DNA of 64,000 nucleotides from Limobrevibacterium gyesilva (lineage in GTDB: Bacteria > Pseudomonadota > Alphaproteobacteria > Acetobacterales > Acetobacteraceae). Under the pieces are notes generated by a model. That model searched no databases and was not told the origin of the DNA. It worked only from the letters and a program-made list of their open reading frames with translations. The stretch spans positions 29,867 to 93,866 of the forward strand of contig NZ_JAPDNT010000013.1 of NCBI RefSeq assembly GCF_025989185.1, in the 5' to 3' direction. Below, piece after piece: positions 16,025 to 26,820 of the stretch. The translations under genes and the position numbers were made by a program. Position 1 is the stretch's first letter. Each line of letters begins with the position of its first letter.

Positions 16025-18562
16025 ATGGACGCCATGGCGCATTGGGCATCACTCGACCATGGCGGCCCGGCGACGCGCCCCTTCTCCAGCTTTCCCGATG
16101 CGCCGGTGCAGGACACTCTGCCCGCCCGGTTCAACGCCGTCCTTGCCGGCCATGCCGATCGTCTGGCCGTCGCGGATGCGAACCGCAAACTGACCTATGC
16201 GGCGCTTGCCACGCTCGCGCGCAGGGTCGCCACCGCCCTTCCACCGCGTGCGGGCATGCCTGCGCCGGTCGGGATTCTGCTGGAGCACGAAGCCCGTTTC
16301 CCGGCCGCGATGCTTGGCGTGCTGATGGCCGGCCATGCCTATGTGCCGCTCGATGCCAGCTATCCCGCCGCGCGCCTCGCGGCCATCGCGGCGCATGCCG
16401 GCGTGGTGGCCATGGTGGCCGCCGGACCGCTTGGCGCGCAGGCACGCTCCCTGGTTTCCGCGGACGTTCCCGTCATCGATCTCGATTCGCTGCCGTTCTC
16501 CGAGGGACGGACGACACTGGCGAGCGCCTCGGACATCGCTTCCATCGCCTACACGTCCGGCACCACCGGAGCGCCGAAGGGCGTGTTCCAGAACCATCGC
16601 GGCATGCTGCATGACGTGGCGCAGTACGTAAGCGCCATCCAGCTGGACGCCGGGGATCGGCTGACGTCGCTCTATTCGCCCAGCACCGTCGGAGCGGTCC
16701 GTGACATCTGGGCCGCGCTGCTCACCGGCGCTTGCCTGCATGTGCAACCGCCCCGCCACGGCGCCGCCGCCCTGGCGGCGTTCCTGCGCGCGGCGAAGCC
16801 CACCATCTATCATTCCGTGCCGGTGCTGCTGCGCCATCTGGCGGCCGCAGAACCCGGAAGCTTTCCGGGGGTACGGCTCGGTTACATCGCCGGCGACAGG
16901 ATGGACGCCGGCGATGTACGGGCGTTCTTCCGGCTGTTTCCCGACGCCCTGCTCTATACCGGGTTGGGGGCGACCGAGGCCTCGACGATCTACGTTCATC
17001 GCTTCCTGACCCGTGCCATGCCGCTCGACGAGACCCGCGTGCCGGTGGGCCATGCGATACCGGACCGGCTCGCCCTCCTGCTTGACGAGGCAGGCTGCGC
17101 GGTGCCGCCGGGCGAGATCGGCGAGATCTGGGTCTCCAGCCCCTATATCGCCCAGGGCTACTGGCGCGCCCCGGAGCTGACCGCGGAACGCTTCAGCGAC
17201 GATCCCGATCGCCCGGGATGGCGCCGCTTCCGCACCGGCGATCTGGGCCGCTGGCGGCCGGACGGGTTGCTGGAGCATCTCGGCCGGGCCGATCAGATGG
17301 TGAAGCTGGGCGGCCAGCGCGTGGAGCTGCCGGCCGTCGAGGCGGCGCTGAAGGCGCAGCCTGGCGTATCCGAGGCCGTGGCACTGGTCCGGCCTGGCGC
17401 GGGGGCGGCGAGTCAACCCCGGCTCGTGGCGCATTTCGTTCCCGATCCTGCTGGCCCGGACGTCACCGAGGGCGGACTGCTGGCCGCCCTGCGGCGGATG
17501 TTGCCGCCCGCGATGGTCCCGGCGGCGCTGGTGCGGTGCGTGGCGCTGCCGTTGCTGCCCAACTTCAAGGTCGACCGCGCCGCCGCCGCGCGTCTGGACG
17601 CGCAACACTCCGATGCGCCCACGGCCGCGTGGGACGCCCCGGAGCTCGTGTCCGCGCGCGTGGTTGCCGAGGCGGTCCGGACGGTGCTCGGCCTGGCCGT
17701 GCTGCCAGGCCCCGACCAGGACCTGCTTCTCCTCGGCGCCGATTCCCTGATGCTGGTGGAACTGGCCGTGGAGCTGGAGCGGCGCGTGCGCCGAACGGTG
17801 CCGCTGGATGCGGTGATGGCCGCGCGCACGCCGCGCAGCCTGGGCCGGTGGATCGATGCCTCGGCCCCCGACGCGCCGCACGACTCCGCGGCGCTGGTCA
17901 CGTTCAGGGTCGGTCCCGGCGCCGCGGCGCCGCTGCTGTGGCCGCACGATGTCGGCGGCAGCTGGCACAAGGTGCCCGAGCTGCTCGGCCTTGTCCCGGC
18001 CGACCGGAGCTGGCTCGGTCTGCGCGATCCCGCCAGCTACGATCCGTCGGGCGTGGTCGACAGCATCGAGGCGCAGGCGACGCTGATGGTGGCGGCGCTG
18101 CAGGCGGCCGGCATTGCGAAGCAACCGGGCGTCATCCCGATCGGCTGGTCATTTGCCGGTCGGCAGGCCTGGGAAATCGGCGCCCAGATGCAGGCCGCGG
18201 GATGGCACATCCCCGCCGTCGTGGTGATCGACGCCCCGCCGGGTCCGGTCGGGGCGGGTCTGGAGCCGGGCGATCCATCGGCGCCATGGCGCCGCGCCGC
18301 CGTACACCGCTATCGCATGGCCGCGCAGTACCATGCGCCCCGCGCCCCGCTGGACCTCGTGCTGATCCGCAGCAACGGCCATTCGCCGCATCTGAGCGGC
18401 TTGCCGGACGATCTGGGGTGGCGCGCGCTCGCCCGGCGGGTCACGATCGTGCAGGTGCCGGGGGATCATCTTTCGATGTGGGACGGCGAGGGACTGGTGG
18501 GAACCGCCGCCGCCCTGCGAAAGATCCTGGACGCGCTTGGCGCCCCGGCGCAACCGGAATGA
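16025..18562 (+). CDS. Single-module NRPS-like enzyme: adenylation, carrier, thioesterase
   Basis: 845 residues in the order A-PCP-TE. Adenylation: residues ~40-510, with A3 YTSGTTGAPKG near 176, A5-like YTGLGATEAS, A7 FRTGDLGRW, A8 GRADQMVKLGGQRVEL and A10 Lys in LPNFKVDRA. The segment where amino-acid-activating domains have an FDxS-type Asp reads LYSPSTVGAVRDIW, so a free alpha-amino acid may not be the substrate. Carrier: LLLLGADSLMLVEL with phosphopantetheine Ser at about 574. Thioesterase: alpha/beta-hydrolase with GWSFAG (Ser about 709) and the His in PGDHLSMW near the end. No condensation domain, phosphopantetheinyl transferase or other biosynthetic gene is nearby, so it is an orphan. 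Product unknown. Confidence 0.8.
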   Translation: MDAMAHWASLDHGGPATRPFSSFPDAPVQDTLPARFNAVLAGHADRLAVADANRKLTYAALATLARRVATALPPRAGMPAPVGILLEHEARFPAAMLGVLMAGHAYVPLDASYPAARLAAIAAHAGVVAMVAAGPLGAQARSLVSADVPVIDLDSLPFSEGRTTLASASDIASIAYTSGTTGAPKGVFQNHRGMLHDVAQYVSAIQLDAGDRLTSLYSPSTVGAVRDIWAALLTGACLHVQPPRHGAAALAAFLRAAKPTIYHSVPVLLRHLAAAEPGSFPGVRLGYIAGDRMDAGDVRAFFRLFPDALLYTGLGATEASTIYVHRFLTRAMPLDETRVPVGHAIPDRLALLLDEAGCAVPPGEIGEIWVSSPYIAQGYWRAPELTAERFSDDPDRPGWRRFRTGDLGRWRPDGLLEHLGRADQMVKLGGQRVELPAVEAALKAQPGVSEAVALVRPGAGAASQPRLVAHFVPDPAGPDVTEGGLLAALRRMLPPAMVPAALVRCVALPLLPNFKVDRAAAARLDAQHSDAPTAAWDAPELVSARVVAEAVRTVLGLAVLPGPDQDLLLLGADSLMLVELAVELERRVRRTVPLDAVMAARTPRSLGRWIDASAPDAPHDSAALVTFRVGPGAAAPLLWPHDVGGSWHKVPELLGLVPADRSWLGLRDPASYDPSGVVDSIEAQATLMVAALQAAGIAKQPGVIPIGWSFAGRQAWEIGAQMQAAGWHIPAVVVIDAPPGPVGAGLEPGDPSAPWRRAAVHRYRMAAQYHAPRAPLDLVLIRSNGHSPHLSGLPDDLGWRALARRVTIVQVPGDHLSMWDGEGLVGTAAALRKILDALGAPAQPE

Positions 18563-18586
18563 CCGGACGTATGCGGCGAATCTGAG

Positions 18587-18858
18587 TATCCGTTCAGATC
18601 CGCAAACCGCTTCCCCGCCGCCACCATTTCCTGCAGCAGCGGCGCCGGTTCCCACCCCGGCCCGTCGGCCTCGTACATGCGCGCCACCCGTTCCAGCACC
18701 ACCGGCAGCCCGATCCGGTCGGCCTCGTGCATGGGCCCGCCGCGCCACGCCGGATAGCCGTAGCCGTTGACCAGCACCACGTCGATGTCCGAAGGCCGTT
18801 GTGCGATTCCTTCGGCCAGGATCTTCGCCGCTTCGTTCACCGTGGCGGCGTGCACGCG
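18587..18858 (-). pseudogene. Duplicate 3' fragment of the fadB-type gene
   Basis: 272 bases match 20044-20315 of the intact fadB-type gene with 14 differences (about 95% identical), in the same orientation. They encode the last 90 or so residues (VHAATVNEAAK ... GKRFADLNG). Ten of the 14 differences are silent; the rest change three residues (Arg/Lys, Val/Ile, Met/Thr). The stop codon is lost because homology ends inside it (TAG becomes TAC). There is no start or upstream part, so the fragment is non-functional. Confidence 0.9.
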
Positions 18859-18898
18859 TTGGATGAGCTCCACTGCCGATCACGCGCTCGAGAACGTA

Positions 18899-19483
18899 TC
18901 ACGCGTCGCCGCGAACAACCTCCCACATTCCTACGATGCATTCGAGCGGTCGCGCGAAATCTGGAATCTTCGTGGGGAACTGCCTAAAGTTGCCGGGTGA
19001 AGCGACCGAGACCGCTTTATATTGGTTATTAGGGCAGACCCATTCCTGAACCGTTTTTATCCGACCGCTCAAATGTGCCTTGTCGGGGAACTCGTCTACC
19101 AGCGCACAAAAGAATCGTCGGGAATTCGGCGCGCGGCTTGCATTTTGAGCCAGCTTATCGAGGTCACGAACATAGCCTGTTTCTGTGTCGCGGATTTTGA
19201 ATTCGATCAGAGCAGCTGATGTTGTTCCGCCGTGTGCTACCTCGAACATCAGATCGACCCGCGCGGTGCCTTCAAAGCTCGATTCCCAACTACTCCGGAC
19301 TTCAGAGCTTTGGAAGATTTCGCCTTGATCCTTAACGAGCCGCCGCCAGAGCAAGTGGACGAGCGCCAACTCTGGGATTTCGAGCGCGCTCTTGCGAGCC
19401 TTGCTCTGCATGTATTGCTCTTGAGAAAACACCTCCTCCGCAATGGACTGATACAATCTACCAGCGTCAGTCTGATGCGCCAT
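18899..19483 (-). CDS. Uncharacterised protein with possible PD-(D/E)XK nuclease core
   Basis: 194 residues starting MAHQTDAGRLYQSIAEEVF. The centre reads ARVDLMFEVAHGG, then ALIEFKIRDTETGYVRDLDKL. Asp in a strand followed by Glu-x-Lys in the next strand is the pattern of the PD-(D/E)XK nuclease fold, and the upstream helix with Glu fits. This fold call is an inference from the pattern alone. Base composition is visibly lower in GC than the flanking genes, and the gene lies inside the segment bounded by the two fadB 3' copies. It is divergent from the unknown gene at 19531, with 47 bases between. Confidence 0.6.
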   Translation of the reverse strand: MAHQTDAGRLYQSIAEEVFSQEQYMQSKARKSALEIPELALVHLLWRRLVKDQGEIFQSSEVRSSWESSFEGTARVDLMFEVAHGGTTSAALIEFKIRDTETGYVRDLDKLAQNASRAPNSRRFFCALVDEFPDKAHLSGRIKTVQEWVCPNNQYKAVSVASPGNFRQFPTKIPDFARPLECIVGMWEVVRGDA

Positions 19484-19530
19484 CGATGAACCCCCCTTTA
19501 ATCATCGTGATCACTCTTACATGCCAATGA

Positions 19531-19965
19531 ATGGCTGTCGATATGATAAGGAAATGTTGGGTTGAGGATTTTGAGGTGACTGTGTCGCGTGTCGGCATAT
19601 TCTGGCGCATCGGGGCCACTGGAGCCGCCCCGGAATTGCTGGTCGATTGCGTTCCCGTGGCACACGCGGAATCCTATGGCGACTTCTTGACCCATGGCGG
19701 TCATTACGAATTCTGGTGCGCACTTTCACGGCTCAGCGCGTCTGAGTTGCGTCAGCGCAATGTCCCTGATGTGGTGTTGTGGTCCGAGTATGAGGAATGG
19801 CCGCGCGGCCGGGTTGTATTCCACGTGCCCAGCGATCGCTTCATCATCTACGCGGATCGGAAGCTGCAGGGCTCCGCGACGATCGACCGGATCGTGCAGC
19901 GGTTTCGACTGACACGAGATCGCGTCGATATACTCGGCGACCCGCATTACATCAGCCTTCGCTGA
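19531..19965 (+). CDS. Uncharacterised protein
   Basis: 144 residues from ATG 19531, or 140 from the ATG at 19543 (MIRKCWVEDFEVTV), which may be the better start as no clear ribosome site precedes either. No family recognised. It looks like a compact soluble alpha/beta protein with many aromatic residues (GIFWRIG, HGGHYEFWCAL, LWSEYEEWPRGRVVF) and no signal peptide or membrane segment. It ends just before a strong terminator and sits in the lower-GC insert next to the nuclease-like gene, so the two may have arrived together. Confidence 0.55.
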   Translation: MAVDMIRKCWVEDFEVTVSRVGIFWRIGATGAAPELLVDCVPVAHAESYGDFLTHGGHYEFWCALSRLSASELRQRNVPDVVLWSEYEEWPRGRVVFHVPSDRFIIYADRKLQGSATIDRIVQRFRLTRDRVDILGDPHYISLR

Positions 19966-20014
19966 CTCGGACCAACCCCTTCAGTGCGTCCAGGGCCGAG
20001 CTCTGGTCAGGGGT

Positions 20015-20040
20015 CCGGGGGTGAAACCCCCGGCCTTTCT
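20015..20040 (+). terminator. Rho-independent terminator
   Basis: A 7-bp stem CCGGGGG / CCCCCGG with a TGAAA loop is followed by CCTTTCTT. It serves the gene ending at 19965 and faces the convergent fadB-type gene. Confidence 0.6.
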
Positions 20041-20042
20041 TC

Positions 20043-22124
<2,082 letters not shown>

Positions 22125-22166
22125 CGTCACGTTTCCTTCCGGCGCCACTCCGCAAGTCCGGGGCCG

Positions 22167-23750
22167 CTATCTGGCGACCTCGACGTCGTAGAACTTCATG
22201 TTCCAGCGCGTCCGCGCCCAGCGATAGCCGGTCTTGTCGGCGCGGTAGGCAACGGTGTTCACCTGCTCGTGCAGCGGCACCCACACCGCGCTGTCCATGA
22301 TCCGCTTCTGCGCCTCGCCGTACAGCGTGTCGCGCTGGGCGGGGTTGGCGGCGCCGGCGGCGCGTTCCAGCAGCGAGTCCAGCTCCTTGTCGTTCAGGTG
22401 GGCGTAGTTGAACTTGCCGAAGCCCGGAGCCGGGATGTTGCGGCTGTGGAACATCACCTCCAGGCAGCTCGGGTCGCCGGAGATCCAGCGCAGCGGCTGA
22501 ATCTCGTCCTGGTTGTTCATGATCAGGTCCTCGCGCTTGGCGAAGGTGATGATCTCGATCCTGATGTCGAAGCCGATGCGCTTGAGCTCGGCCTGGACCG
22601 CGACCGCGGTATCGGGCTCCAGCGGCGCGGCCGGCTGGTACATCGCGGTCAGGCGCTGGCCGTTCTTCACCCGCACGCCGTCGGGGCCGGGCTTCCAGCC
22701 GGCCTCGTCCAGCAGGGCGGCGGCCTTCTTGGGGTCGTAGGGGTAGTATTTCTCCACTCCCGGCCAGTACGCGGGCGTCGCTTTCGACAGCGGGCCGTAG
22801 ACCGGCTTCACCAGGCCGAAGAACAGGTCGTCGGACAGGCCGGCGCGGTCGATGCCCATGATGAAGGCCTTGCGGACATTCGGGTCCTGCAGGATCCCGT
22901 GGCTGGTGTTCAGCATCAGCCCGAACGGCAGCCCGGTCGCCTCGCCGACCATCACCTTGTATTTCGGATTGGCCTGCAGCCGCTGCAGGTCCAGGATCGG
23001 CGTCAGGTCGGACATGTCGATCTCGCCCGATTCCAGCGCCGCCACGCGGGTCGAGGCATCGGGGATGAAGCGGTTGACCACGCGGGCCACCTGCGACGGA
23101 CCCTTGCGGCGCATGAATTCCGGCGCCCAGTTATAGGCGTCGTTGCGCTCCAGCACGACCTGGCGGCCGCGCTCCCACGAGACGAAACGGAACGGCCCGG
23201 TGCCCACCGGGGCGGCCGCGAACGCGGCATCGCCCAGCTTCTTCACCGCCGCCGGCGAGACCATGGACAGCTCGGCCTGGCTCAGATTGGGCGCGGCGGC
23301 GCCGAACGGGCGCTTGTAGTTGATGCGCACCTCATAGGGGCCGAGGATGTCGGTGCTGGCATAGGGGCCGAGGATATCGACCGCCCCCTGGCTGCCCAGC
23401 TTCGGGTCCACGATGGAATCGAAGGTGAACTTCACCGCCTCGGCGTCGAACGGCGTGCCGTCGTGGAAGGTCACGCCCTGGCGCAATTTCAGCGTGATGC
23501 TGCGCCCGTCCTCGGCCACGTCCCAGCTGGTGGCCAGGCCGGGATGCAGCTTGCTGTCCTCGTCGCTGGCGATCAGCGTGTCGAACACGTTGACGATGAT
23601 CTGCGTCTCGTGGCGCGACTGCGTCACCCGCGGGTCGTAGGTGCGGGCCGAGTTGTCGTCCTCGCCCCAGGTGACAGTGAGATTCTGGGCCGCGGCCGGC
23701 AGCATGCCAGCCAGCAGCAGGACCGAAGCGAGCAATGTCGCGCGACGCAT
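22167..23750 (-). CDS. Peptide-type ABC transporter substrate-binding protein (SBP family 5)
   Basis: 527 residues. A Sec signal peptide is clear (MRRATLLASVLLLAGMLPAAAQ, cleavage likely after AAA). The mature part has the family-5 pattern: DPRVTQSRHETQIIVNVFDTL, LKLRQGVTFHDGTPFDAEAV, GTGPFRFVSWERG and LDEAGWKPGPDGVR. The start at 23750 follows an AGGGGG Shine-Dalgarno. These proteins bind peptides, nickel complexes, opines or glutathione; the ligand cannot be told here. Its permeases may be the pair at 29003-30783, 5 kb away on the other strand. Confidence 0.88.
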   Translation of the reverse strand: MRRATLLASVLLLAGMLPAAAQNLTVTWGEDDNSARTYDPRVTQSRHETQIIVNVFDTLIASDEDSKLHPGLATSWDVAEDGRSITLKLRQGVTFHDGTPFDAEAVKFTFDSIVDPKLGSQGAVDILGPYASTDILGPYEVRINYKRPFGAAAPNLSQAELSMVSPAAVKKLGDAAFAAAPVGTGPFRFVSWERGRQVVLERNDAYNWAPEFMRRKGPSQVARVVNRFIPDASTRVAALESGEIDMSDLTPILDLQRLQANPKYKVMVGEATGLPFGLMLNTSHGILQDPNVRKAFIMGIDRAGLSDDLFFGLVKPVYGPLSKATPAYWPGVEKYYPYDPKKAAALLDEAGWKPGPDGVRVKNGQRLTAMYQPAAPLEPDTAVAVQAELKRIGFDIRIEIITFAKREDLIMNNQDEIQPLRWISGDPSCLEVMFHSRNIPAPGFGKFNYAHLNDKELDSLLERAAGAANPAQRDTLYGEAQKRIMDSAVWVPLHEQVNTVAYRADKTGYRWARTRWNMKFYDVEVAR

Positions 23751-23871
23751 TGGTAACCCCCTTTGTGCCGGGGCGAGTATGCGGGCGGCGAACATGGCCG
23801 GCTAGGGCCTCCGCGCCCGCACGTCAATCAGGGCATATGATTCCCTGGCCGATCATTGCAAGCCACTGGCA

Positions 23872-25770
23872 TCAGAAGCCGAACATGTGATCCAGCGAGA
23901 ACCGGCCGTGATCGTCCATCAGGCCGTGATAGCCGAACAGCCGGCAGGTCACGTCGCGGATCAGCACATAGCCGCGCGGCCCGGCCGCGGCCAGGGCGGC
24001 GGCGGCGAACACCTTGTGCGGGAACACCAGCGCCGAGCCCGAGCAGGCGATGGCGAGCTTCGCTTCGGCGATCACCCGTCCGTCGCCGTCATGCAGCAGC
24101 AGGGTCGTGTCGGAGTGTGGATGCCATGCCGCCGAACTCGGGTAGATCAGCGCGGTGAAGCTGCGCTGTGCAGCGTCGCCCAGCTTCAGGAACAGCCGCG
24201 TGGACAGGCCGGGCGGCGGGCCGGCGTAGGATTGCGGCTCGTCGCGATAGGTCATCGGCGTGTTGTAGATATGCGCGCCGAAACTGCTCTCCGCCACGTG
24301 GCCGCTGGTGCGGTCCTCGGCGCGGACCAGCGTGTGCAGCCAGCCGTCGCCGCTGCCGCCGTCACGGAAGTCGTAGACCAGATCGACATGCCCGCCTTCG
24401 GCCAGGGCGCCGTCGGGCAGCAGCGTATCGACGTCCACGGCCACGTCGTGGGCGCGCGGCAGGCAGCCGAGGAAGCGTTCGGCGAGCTTCCGCCCCTCGG
24501 GGTCGAACACGTCGAGCCGGACCGGCAGCGTGGTCTGGCTGACCGCCATGGGGGTGGGCTGGATCAGCGTGCGGAACCGCCCGCGCGGCAGCACCGGCAC
24601 CGGCAGCAGGAAGCCGCGGCCCAGCGGCGTGGGCAGGGCGGGCAGGTTCGGGTCCGGCTGCAGGTCGGCGCGTTCCACGTTCGCGTGCGCGATCCGGGTG
24701 CGTCCGCCGCGGACCACCTCGTAGCGCGGCCGGACGAAATGGCGGCCGGCGCGTACCTCGATCTGCGCCGGCCAGCGCAGGCCGGGCAGCAGCTCCGCCA
24801 CGTCCAGCGCCACCGTGGCATAGGGGGCCACCGGGCGGGGCATGGCCACCGGCGTCTCGGCACCCATGCGGTCGAGCGCGATGCCGCCGGCGGGGATCGG
24901 GACGGCGTGGCTGTTCTGCACCCACAGCACCACCCGCTCGCCGTCCGCCGGCGCCGGCACCCCGGCATAGCGGTCGGACGGCCAGGCATTGGCGTCGTGG
25001 GTGCAGGACAGGCTGGCGTCGTTGCCGCTGCCATAGGTGTCGAGCGCGTATTTCACCACGTCATGCCCGGCCGCGCCCACGGCATGCACGAACAGCTGCC
25101 CGGTGAACTCCGGCAGGCCGAAGCGGGCGCGCACCGCGGCGCTGTCGATGGCGAGGCCGCCGGGGCCGGAGGGCACCGCCTCCTCCCAGGTCGCCAGCAC
25201 GCGGCCGTCGCGGTCGAACAGCCGCAGCCACAGCCGCACCGCGCCGGCGCCATAGCCGGCCCAGTAGTTGGCGGTGACCAGGCGCGTGGACAGGCCGCCT
25301 TCCTCGCGGAAGAAGGCGTAGTTGGTGGCGAAGTTCAGCCGGTCCAGGTAGCGGCGGGGATTGGTGAGCAGCGCCGATGGCAGCCGCGCGTCGTCCAGCG
25401 TCGCCACCTCGGCCCCCGGCGGCAGCAAATGGCGGATGCGGGCGACGATGCGCTCGGCGTCGAAGGCGGCGACCAGCACGCTGCGCGCGCCGCAGCCCGG
25501 CAGGTCGGTCAGCGGCCGCCCTGGCAGGCCCGCGCGCATCCGCCCGATCGCCTGCACGTCCTGCACGAACAATGTGGACACGCCCGGCGCGTCCGGGTGC
25601 ATCGTGAACAGCGCCTCGATCACGTCGTCGGGGTCGAACACGGCGACTGGGCCGGATGCGCTGAGGCGGGCATACAGTGCCGCGATCGCCTCGGCGGCCA
25701 GCGGATGCGCCAGTGCCTTGTAGAGCACGTTGCCGCCCTGTCGCGCGTCGAAGGTCCGGATGTTCAGCAT
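23872..25770 (-). CDS. Large uncharacterised protein, upstream partner of which is an ELM1-family gene
   Basis: 632 residues; no family recognised. It has no signal peptide or membrane segment. The N-terminal ~130 residues look alpha/beta (ALAHPLAAEAIAALYARL, GPVAVFDPDDVIEAL, RSVLVAAFDAERIVARI). The rest seems rich in beta strands, with repeated short motifs of the kind RLWLRLFDRDGRVLATW, VRLDVFDPEGRKLAERF and TLLLHDGDGRVIAEAKL, which suggest three or more related beta-sandwich units. The C-terminus FGYHGLMDDHGRFSLDHMFGF is compact and aromatic. Start 25770 lies 2 bases after the stop of the ELM1-family gene, so the two are almost certainly co-translated. Confidence 0.65.
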   Translation of the reverse strand: MLNIRTFDARQGGNVLYKALAHPLAAEAIAALYARLSASGPVAVFDPDDVIEALFTMHPDAPGVSTLFVQDVQAIGRMRAGLPGRPLTDLPGCGARSVLVAAFDAERIVARIRHLLPPGAEVATLDDARLPSALLTNPRRYLDRLNFATNYAFFREEGGLSTRLVTANYWAGYGAGAVRLWLRLFDRDGRVLATWEEAVPSGPGGLAIDSAAVRARFGLPEFTGQLFVHAVGAAGHDVVKYALDTYGSGNDASLSCTHDANAWPSDRYAGVPAPADGERVVLWVQNSHAVPIPAGGIALDRMGAETPVAMPRPVAPYATVALDVAELLPGLRWPAQIEVRAGRHFVRPRYEVVRGGRTRIAHANVERADLQPDPNLPALPTPLGRGFLLPVPVLPRGRFRTLIQPTPMAVSQTTLPVRLDVFDPEGRKLAERFLGCLPRAHDVAVDVDTLLPDGALAEGGHVDLVYDFRDGGSGDGWLHTLVRAEDRTSGHVAESSFGAHIYNTPMTYRDEPQSYAGPPPGLSTRLFLKLGDAAQRSFTALIYPSSAAWHPHSDTTLLLHDGDGRVIAEAKLAIACSGSALVFPHKVFAAAALAAAGPRGYVLIRDVTCRLFGYHGLMDDHGRFSLDHMFGF

Positions 25771-25772
25771 GC

Positions 25773-26756
25773 TTATGTCCTATAACCAAACCGGCGGCAC
25801 ATCTCCGCCGCCACCGCCGCGGTGTCGTCGAGCGGCGCCGTCGGCCACAGCTCCAGGCGCCCGTGATAGGGCCGGACGCGGCCGTCGTCGATCAGGCCGC
25901 GCATGAAAAGACCGATCCGGTGCGACCGGCCGGGCAGGGGGACCAGCAGCACCGGCGCGCTGGTGGCCACCGCCTCGGACACCATGGAGACGCTGTCGCC
26001 GGTCACCACGATGGCGTCGGCCAGCGCCAGCATGCCGAAATACGGATTGTCGCCGGTCATGTCCCAGACCTCGGCGCCCAGAGGCCGCAGCGTCCGCTCC
26101 AGCGCCGCGCGCACCTGCGGGTCGGTGCGGCGCGACGGGGTGACGGCCAGCCCCACCCGGTCGCGCTGCATCATCTCGGCGAGTTGGGCCGCCAGCCGCT
26201 CGCCCACCGGCGCGTCCAGCCGGAAGCGGCCGTTGCTGCCGCCGACCAGCACCGCCACCAGCGGCCGCGGCAGATGCGCGAGCCGGGGCGCCCATTCCGC
26301 CGCCGCCGCCGCCAGACGGTCCGGCGTGACCCGGTGAATGGCGGTGCGGGTGACGAGCACGTTGGCGCCGGTCAGCGAATCGTGGCGCCCGGCCACCACC
26401 AGGTCGAACCGCCTGATGTCCATGCGCGGGTGCTGCACGATCACCGTGCGGGCCTTGCGGCGCAGGGCCGCCAGCACCGCCGCCGCCTTGCCGCCGCAGC
26501 CGATGACGAGCTCGGGCCAGGGCGGGGCCAGGGCGGCGGGCTCGATCGCCGACAGCGGCGCCGGCCACCACGCGGCCGGCACATGCCGCCACACCCCGCG
26601 TGGCGTCAGCACGCGCGCCTCCGCCGCCAGCCCCGCCGCCTCGGCCAGGCCGATCGCCTGGGACTGCAGGCCGGCCAGCCCCTCGGCCACCGTCCACGTA
26701 TGGGTCGGGTTCATGCCGCGGTTTTCGGCACCGCGGCGCACGCCGTCAATCCACAT
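25773..26756 (-). CDS. ELM1-family protein (DUF1022)
   Basis: 327 residues, or 313 if the internal ATG at 26714 (MNPTHTWTVAEGLAGLQSQ) is used; the shorter form fits the family's usual opening. The ELM1 family was named from a plant mitochondrial fission factor; bacterial members are common in alphaproteobacteria and unassigned, with a predicted glycosyltransferase-like double Rossmann fold. Visible support: ELVIGCGGKAAAVLAALRR, VIVQHPRMDIRRFDLVV, VAVLVGGSNGRFRLD and IVVTGDSVSMVSEAVATSAP. The stop is 2 bases before the start of the 632-residue unknown protein, implying a joint function. Confidence 0.75.
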   Translation of the reverse strand: MWIDGVRRGAENRGMNPTHTWTVAEGLAGLQSQAIGLAEAAGLAAEARVLTPRGVWRHVPAAWWPAPLSAIEPAALAPPWPELVIGCGGKAAAVLAALRRKARTVIVQHPRMDIRRFDLVVAGRHDSLTGANVLVTRTAIHRVTPDRLAAAAAEWAPRLAHLPRPLVAVLVGGSNGRFRLDAPVGERLAAQLAEMMQRDRVGLAVTPSRRTDPQVRAALERTLRPLGAEVWDMTGDNPYFGMLALADAIVVTGDSVSMVSEAVATSAPVLLVPLPGRSHRIGLFMRGLIDDGRVRPYHGRLELWPTAPLDDTAAVAAEMCRRFGYRT

Positions 26757-26820
26757 ACGGCGGCTTGTGCGGTTGCGGTCGGTAGCTACGATCGGCCGAC
26801 GTCCCGACCCGGAGAAGACG

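Noticed and set aside
15808..20042. Prophage or integrative element in the region around the NRPS-like gene
   Set aside because: No integrase, transposase or tRNA attachment site; a single recombination at fadB explains the structure.
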